Part shown: one piece after another, positions 5,742 to 5,882 of the stretch
How positions within the stretch are numbered: the first letter of the stretch is position 1
Layout of the letters: every line of letters starts with the position of its first letter
Assembly: GCA_021844725.1 (NCBI GenBank)
Contig: JAKBSX010000217.1
Location: 1-5,882, forward strand
Length of the DNA: 5,882 nt
DNA from: Actinomycetes bacterium
Lineage (GTDB): Bacteria > Actinomycetota > Acidimicrobiia > Acidimicrobiales > Acidimicrobiaceae
Direction: 5' to 3'
The notes under the pieces: model-generated
Databases searched by the model: none
The model's input: the letters and a program-made list of their open reading frames with translations, nothing else
What the model was told of the DNA's origin: nothing
Program-made: the position numbers and the translations under genes

Positions 5742-5882
5742 CTAAGCGCGTGGCTTTTTGGGTTCAGTACTTTTGAACAAATTACTGAATTCTCTCTCGA
5801 AATCCTTAGCATCCACGAAACCCTTGTATACCGAGGCAAACCTTAGATAACCAACCTCGTCAAGTTCCTTTAAATGCTCAAG
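5742..5882 (-). CDS. nrdR: Transcriptional repressor NrdR, C-terminal end (runs off right edge)
   Basis: The frame enters from the right edge without a start and gives the last 46 residues before TAG at 5744-5742. It contains the block [19 protein letters not shown] followed by DFEREF, which is the highly conserved end of the NrdR ATP-cone domain; the tail STEPKKPRA is the usual variable, basic extension. NrdR is a zinc-ribbon, ATP/dATP-sensing repressor of ribonucleotide reductase genes. The N-terminal zinc ribbon and most of the ATP cone lie outside the window, so intactness cannot be judged. The SRPBCC gene follows on the same strand. No NrdR-box pair was seen within the window. Confidence 0.93.
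   Translation of the reverse strand, partial: LEHLKELDEVGYLRFASVYKGFVDAKDFEREFSNLFKSTEPKKPRA

Overview
This window most likely comes from an actinobacterium whose base composition is moderate for the phylum (judged by eye; not counted). The best lineage marker is the small two-helix membrane protein of the DUF3040 family, which is essentially confined to Actinobacteria. The HNH nuclease, the lipoate/biotin-ligase-like protein, the Trp/Pro-rich small protein, the ROK kinase and the SRPBCC protein also read like actinobacterial versions of their families. Frequent GTG/TTG starts and two possible leaderless promoters fit the same phylum. I cannot name the order; a low-GC aquatic or acidimicrobial-type actinobacterium is a guess.

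Layout, left to right. Positions 1-319 (minus) hold the N-terminal part of a lipoate/biotin ligase-like protein that runs off the left edge and is visible only as an open frame without a stop. Positions 399-902 (minus) encode an HNH endonuclease. Positions 1083-1343 (minus) encode a short Trp/Pro-rich conserved-looking protein. About 300 bp (1344-1639) have no gene I would defend. Positions 1640-2509 (minus) encode a ROK-family sugar kinase and 2545-2919 (minus) the DUF3040 membrane protein. Positions 3514-4224 (minus) encode a PIG-L type deacetylase, translationally coupled to an unrecognised 134-residue protein at 3108-3512. After a 232-bp divergent spacer, the only plus-strand gene, an inositol-monophosphatase-family phosphatase (4457-5251), runs tail-to-tail into an SRPBCC lipid-binding-fold protein (5248-5700, minus). 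The right edge (5742-5882, minus) carries the last 46 residues of NrdR, the ribonucleotide reductase repressor.

The genes are mostly metabolic housekeeping: sugar phosphorylation, sugar-phosphate dephosphorylation, amide deacetylation, cofactor attachment and dNTP-synthesis control. Three same-strand units are likely: nrdR with the SRPBCC gene; the PIG-L gene with the 134-residue gene; and DUF3040 followed by the ROK gene, which also seems to have its own promoter. Nothing looks like a prophage, transposon, CRISPR array, toxin system or biosynthetic cluster. The items most worth a second look are the probable leaderless start of the ROK kinase, its HxGH sugar-site motif in place of ExGH, the unknown protein coupled to the deacetylase, and the repeat-rich divergent spacer.
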